This document shows, in pieces, positions 5,260 through 6,053 of a stretch of 6,053 nt of DNA. The notes below the pieces were generated by a model. That model saw only the letters and a list, made by a program, of their open reading frames with translations. It searched no databases and was not told where the DNA came from. The first letter of the stretch is position 1. Each line of letters opens with the position of its first letter. The stretch is from JBBTSB01 sp964355775. Lineage in GTDB: Bacteria > Patescibacteriota > Minisyncoccia > 2-02-FULL-40-12 > IGHO2-01-FULL-4-A. Both the position numbers and the translations under genes were made by a program. The stretch covers positions 1 to 6,053 of the forward strand of contig CAYHEP010000043.1 of NCBI GenBank assembly GCA_964355775.1. The letters run 5' to 3'.

Positions 5260-5807
5260 TCGTCATACCATCCTCTCATCAGTTCGATCTCGCTGGTTTG
5301 CGCTTCGATGATGTCTTCGCTCAGCTTTTTCATCTCGGGTCGCTCGATGGAACCGATGAGCATTGATGCCATCATGACAGCCATCTGGTGGTGCGGGATC
5401 ATTTCGCGTATGAAATCACGATCAAAGTCAGTTGAAGTTTCAAGGTTCGAGAAATCAGCATCTCCTGGCATCATACCACCGTGCATTATGCCCATGTGGA
5501 TCGGTACATCCTGACCGTACCACTCTTTGTACCATGTCCGCATTTGATTGTTTTCTTTGGTTTGAGCCGTCACTATCGCTGATGCAAGTGTTTTGATCTC
5601 CGGTCGCTTTGCGCGTGTGAGCGCAACCTGTGCCATGGTGATAGCATCATTATGGTGCGGAATCATTTGCTCTATAAAGTGGCGGTCAATGCTACTTCCG
5701 CTACTTGGTCCCATCATGACATTCCAAGAATCCGATCTTATCATCTCCCACGCAAGACCTCCGATGACCAGCCCCACAATCAGTGCGATAATAACATTTT
5801 TGTTCAT
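5250..5807 (-). CDS. Membrane-anchored tandem DUF305 protein, putative periplasmic/extracellular copper-binding
   Basis: The 185-residue protein starts with one hydrophobic segment (about 5-22) and no obvious signal-peptidase site, so it is probably held in the membrane with its body outside. Two DUF305 units follow, at about 41-97 and 127-184, each with FI-x-x-MIPHH (His51/His52 and His139/His140), a later RPE, and a closing MR-x-WY-x-EW. Each DUF305 unit is a ferritin-like helical pair. The linker between them (100-115) is rich in His and Met (HMGIMHGGMM), a pattern typical of soft-metal binding. DUF305 proteins include the cyanobacterial copper binder CopM, so copper binding is the best-supported role. 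The gene begins 10 bases after the upstream ATPase stop, without a clear ribosome site, and overlaps the HXXEE gene. Domain call is secure; the exact metal is inferred. Confidence 0.9.
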   Translation of the reverse strand: MNKNVIIALIVGLVIGGLAWEMIRSDSWNVMMGPSSGSSIDRHFIEQMIPHHNDAITMAQVALTRAKRPEIKTLASAIVTAQTKENNQMRTWYKEWYGQDVPIHMGIMHGGMMPGDADFSNLETSTDFDRDFIREMIPHHQMAVMMASMLIGSIERPEMKKLSEDIIEAQTSEIELMRGWYDEWK

Positions 5808-5817
5808 GTTGTTTTGT

Positions 5818-6053
5818 TTACATTTTTACCCTCATTCTGTTGAATAATTTGCGTATCTCTTCGACCCAAATAATTGAACTTGCAATGGAGATAATAATAA
5901 GCCATTCCGAAAGCGAGAGTGGTGTGGTGTGCAGGACTTTCTGCAAAAACGGTGTGTAGAGCGCGGCAAGTTGCAAAAATATAACTATCGCGGTGGCGCC
6001 GACTAGAAACTTATTGGAAAATGGATTCATTTGGAAAATTGATTTGCTTTCGG
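5818..6053 (-). CDS. P-type cation ATPase, C-terminal end (partial, cut by window edge)
   Basis: The frame is open to the right edge and ends at TAA 5820-5818, giving the last 77 complete residues. They begin ESKSIFQMNPFSNKFLVGA, the loop before the last two membrane helices in P2-type (calcium/sodium/potassium or general cation) ATPases. Two helices follow (about residues 17-35 and 50-66 of the visible part), the second ending with the family-typical WVEEIRKLF. The internal ATG at 6030-6028 is not the start, because the homology continues upstream of it. This is a different P-type class from the copper ATPase at 800-2713, which lacks this C-terminal domain. The gene immediately precedes the DUF305 gene (10-base gap), so the two may share a message. 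The transported ion cannot be determined because the core is outside the window. Confidence 0.88.
   Translation of the reverse strand, partial: ESKSIFQMNPFSNKFLVGATAIVIFLQLAALYTPFLQKVLHTTPLSLSEWLIIISIASSIIWVEEIRKLFNRMRVKM

Overview
All genes in this 6.05 kb window lie on the minus strand and are packed almost without gaps, several with overlapping stop/start codons. Read in transcription order (from high to low coordinates) the layout is: the 3' end of a P-type cation ATPase (5818-6053, cut by the window edge); a membrane-anchored protein with two DUF305 domains (5250-5807); a four-helix membrane protein of the HXXEE type (4876-5259); a Bro-N/antirepressor-like protein (4026-4859); a short decayed copy of the start of a heavy-metal-binding domain (3949-4029); a winged-helix AbiEi-like regulator (3320-3898); an AbiEii-like nucleotidyltransferase (2710-3315); a CPH-type (CopB-like) copper-translocating P-type ATPase (800-2713); and a classical short-chain dehydrogenase/reductase (9-770). 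No RNA gene, CRISPR array or transposase was seen, and no stretch over 300 bases lacks a gene.

Organism: probably an uncultured bacterium of the Patescibacteria/Candidate Phyla Radiation type. This is inference. It rests on compact same-strand packing, a chromosomal Bro-N protein of a type I recall as common in those genomes, a short palindromic repeat encoding SFAKATEG inserted in frame in a housekeeping-type gene, and an archaeal-looking AbiEii-like protein. TGA is used as a stop in at least three genes, so the code is the standard bacterial one and not the TGA=Gly code of Absconditabacteria/Gracilibacteria.

Theme: metal, most likely copper, homeostasis. The CopB-like ATPase with its Cys-rich N-terminal domain, the His/Met-rich DUF305 protein (a family with known periplasmic copper binders) and the HXXEE membrane protein form a plausible export and binding set at the cell envelope.

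The most notable structure is the 1.3 kb AbiE-like pair sitting inside this set. It is bounded by two imperfect direct copies of the first ~45 bases of a heavy-metal-binding-domain gene: the intact CopB start (2669-2713) and a dead copy (3985-4029). Each copy's ATG overlaps the TGA of the gene before it. The dead copy supplies a perfect TTGACA -35 box for a promoter that would drive the AbiE-like pair. This looks like a toxin-antitoxin-like module that entered at the start codon of a metal ATPase gene, leaving the old gene start behind as a promoter. The CopB gene itself also carries two DNA repeats in frame, a 26-bp palindrome and a heptamer array.
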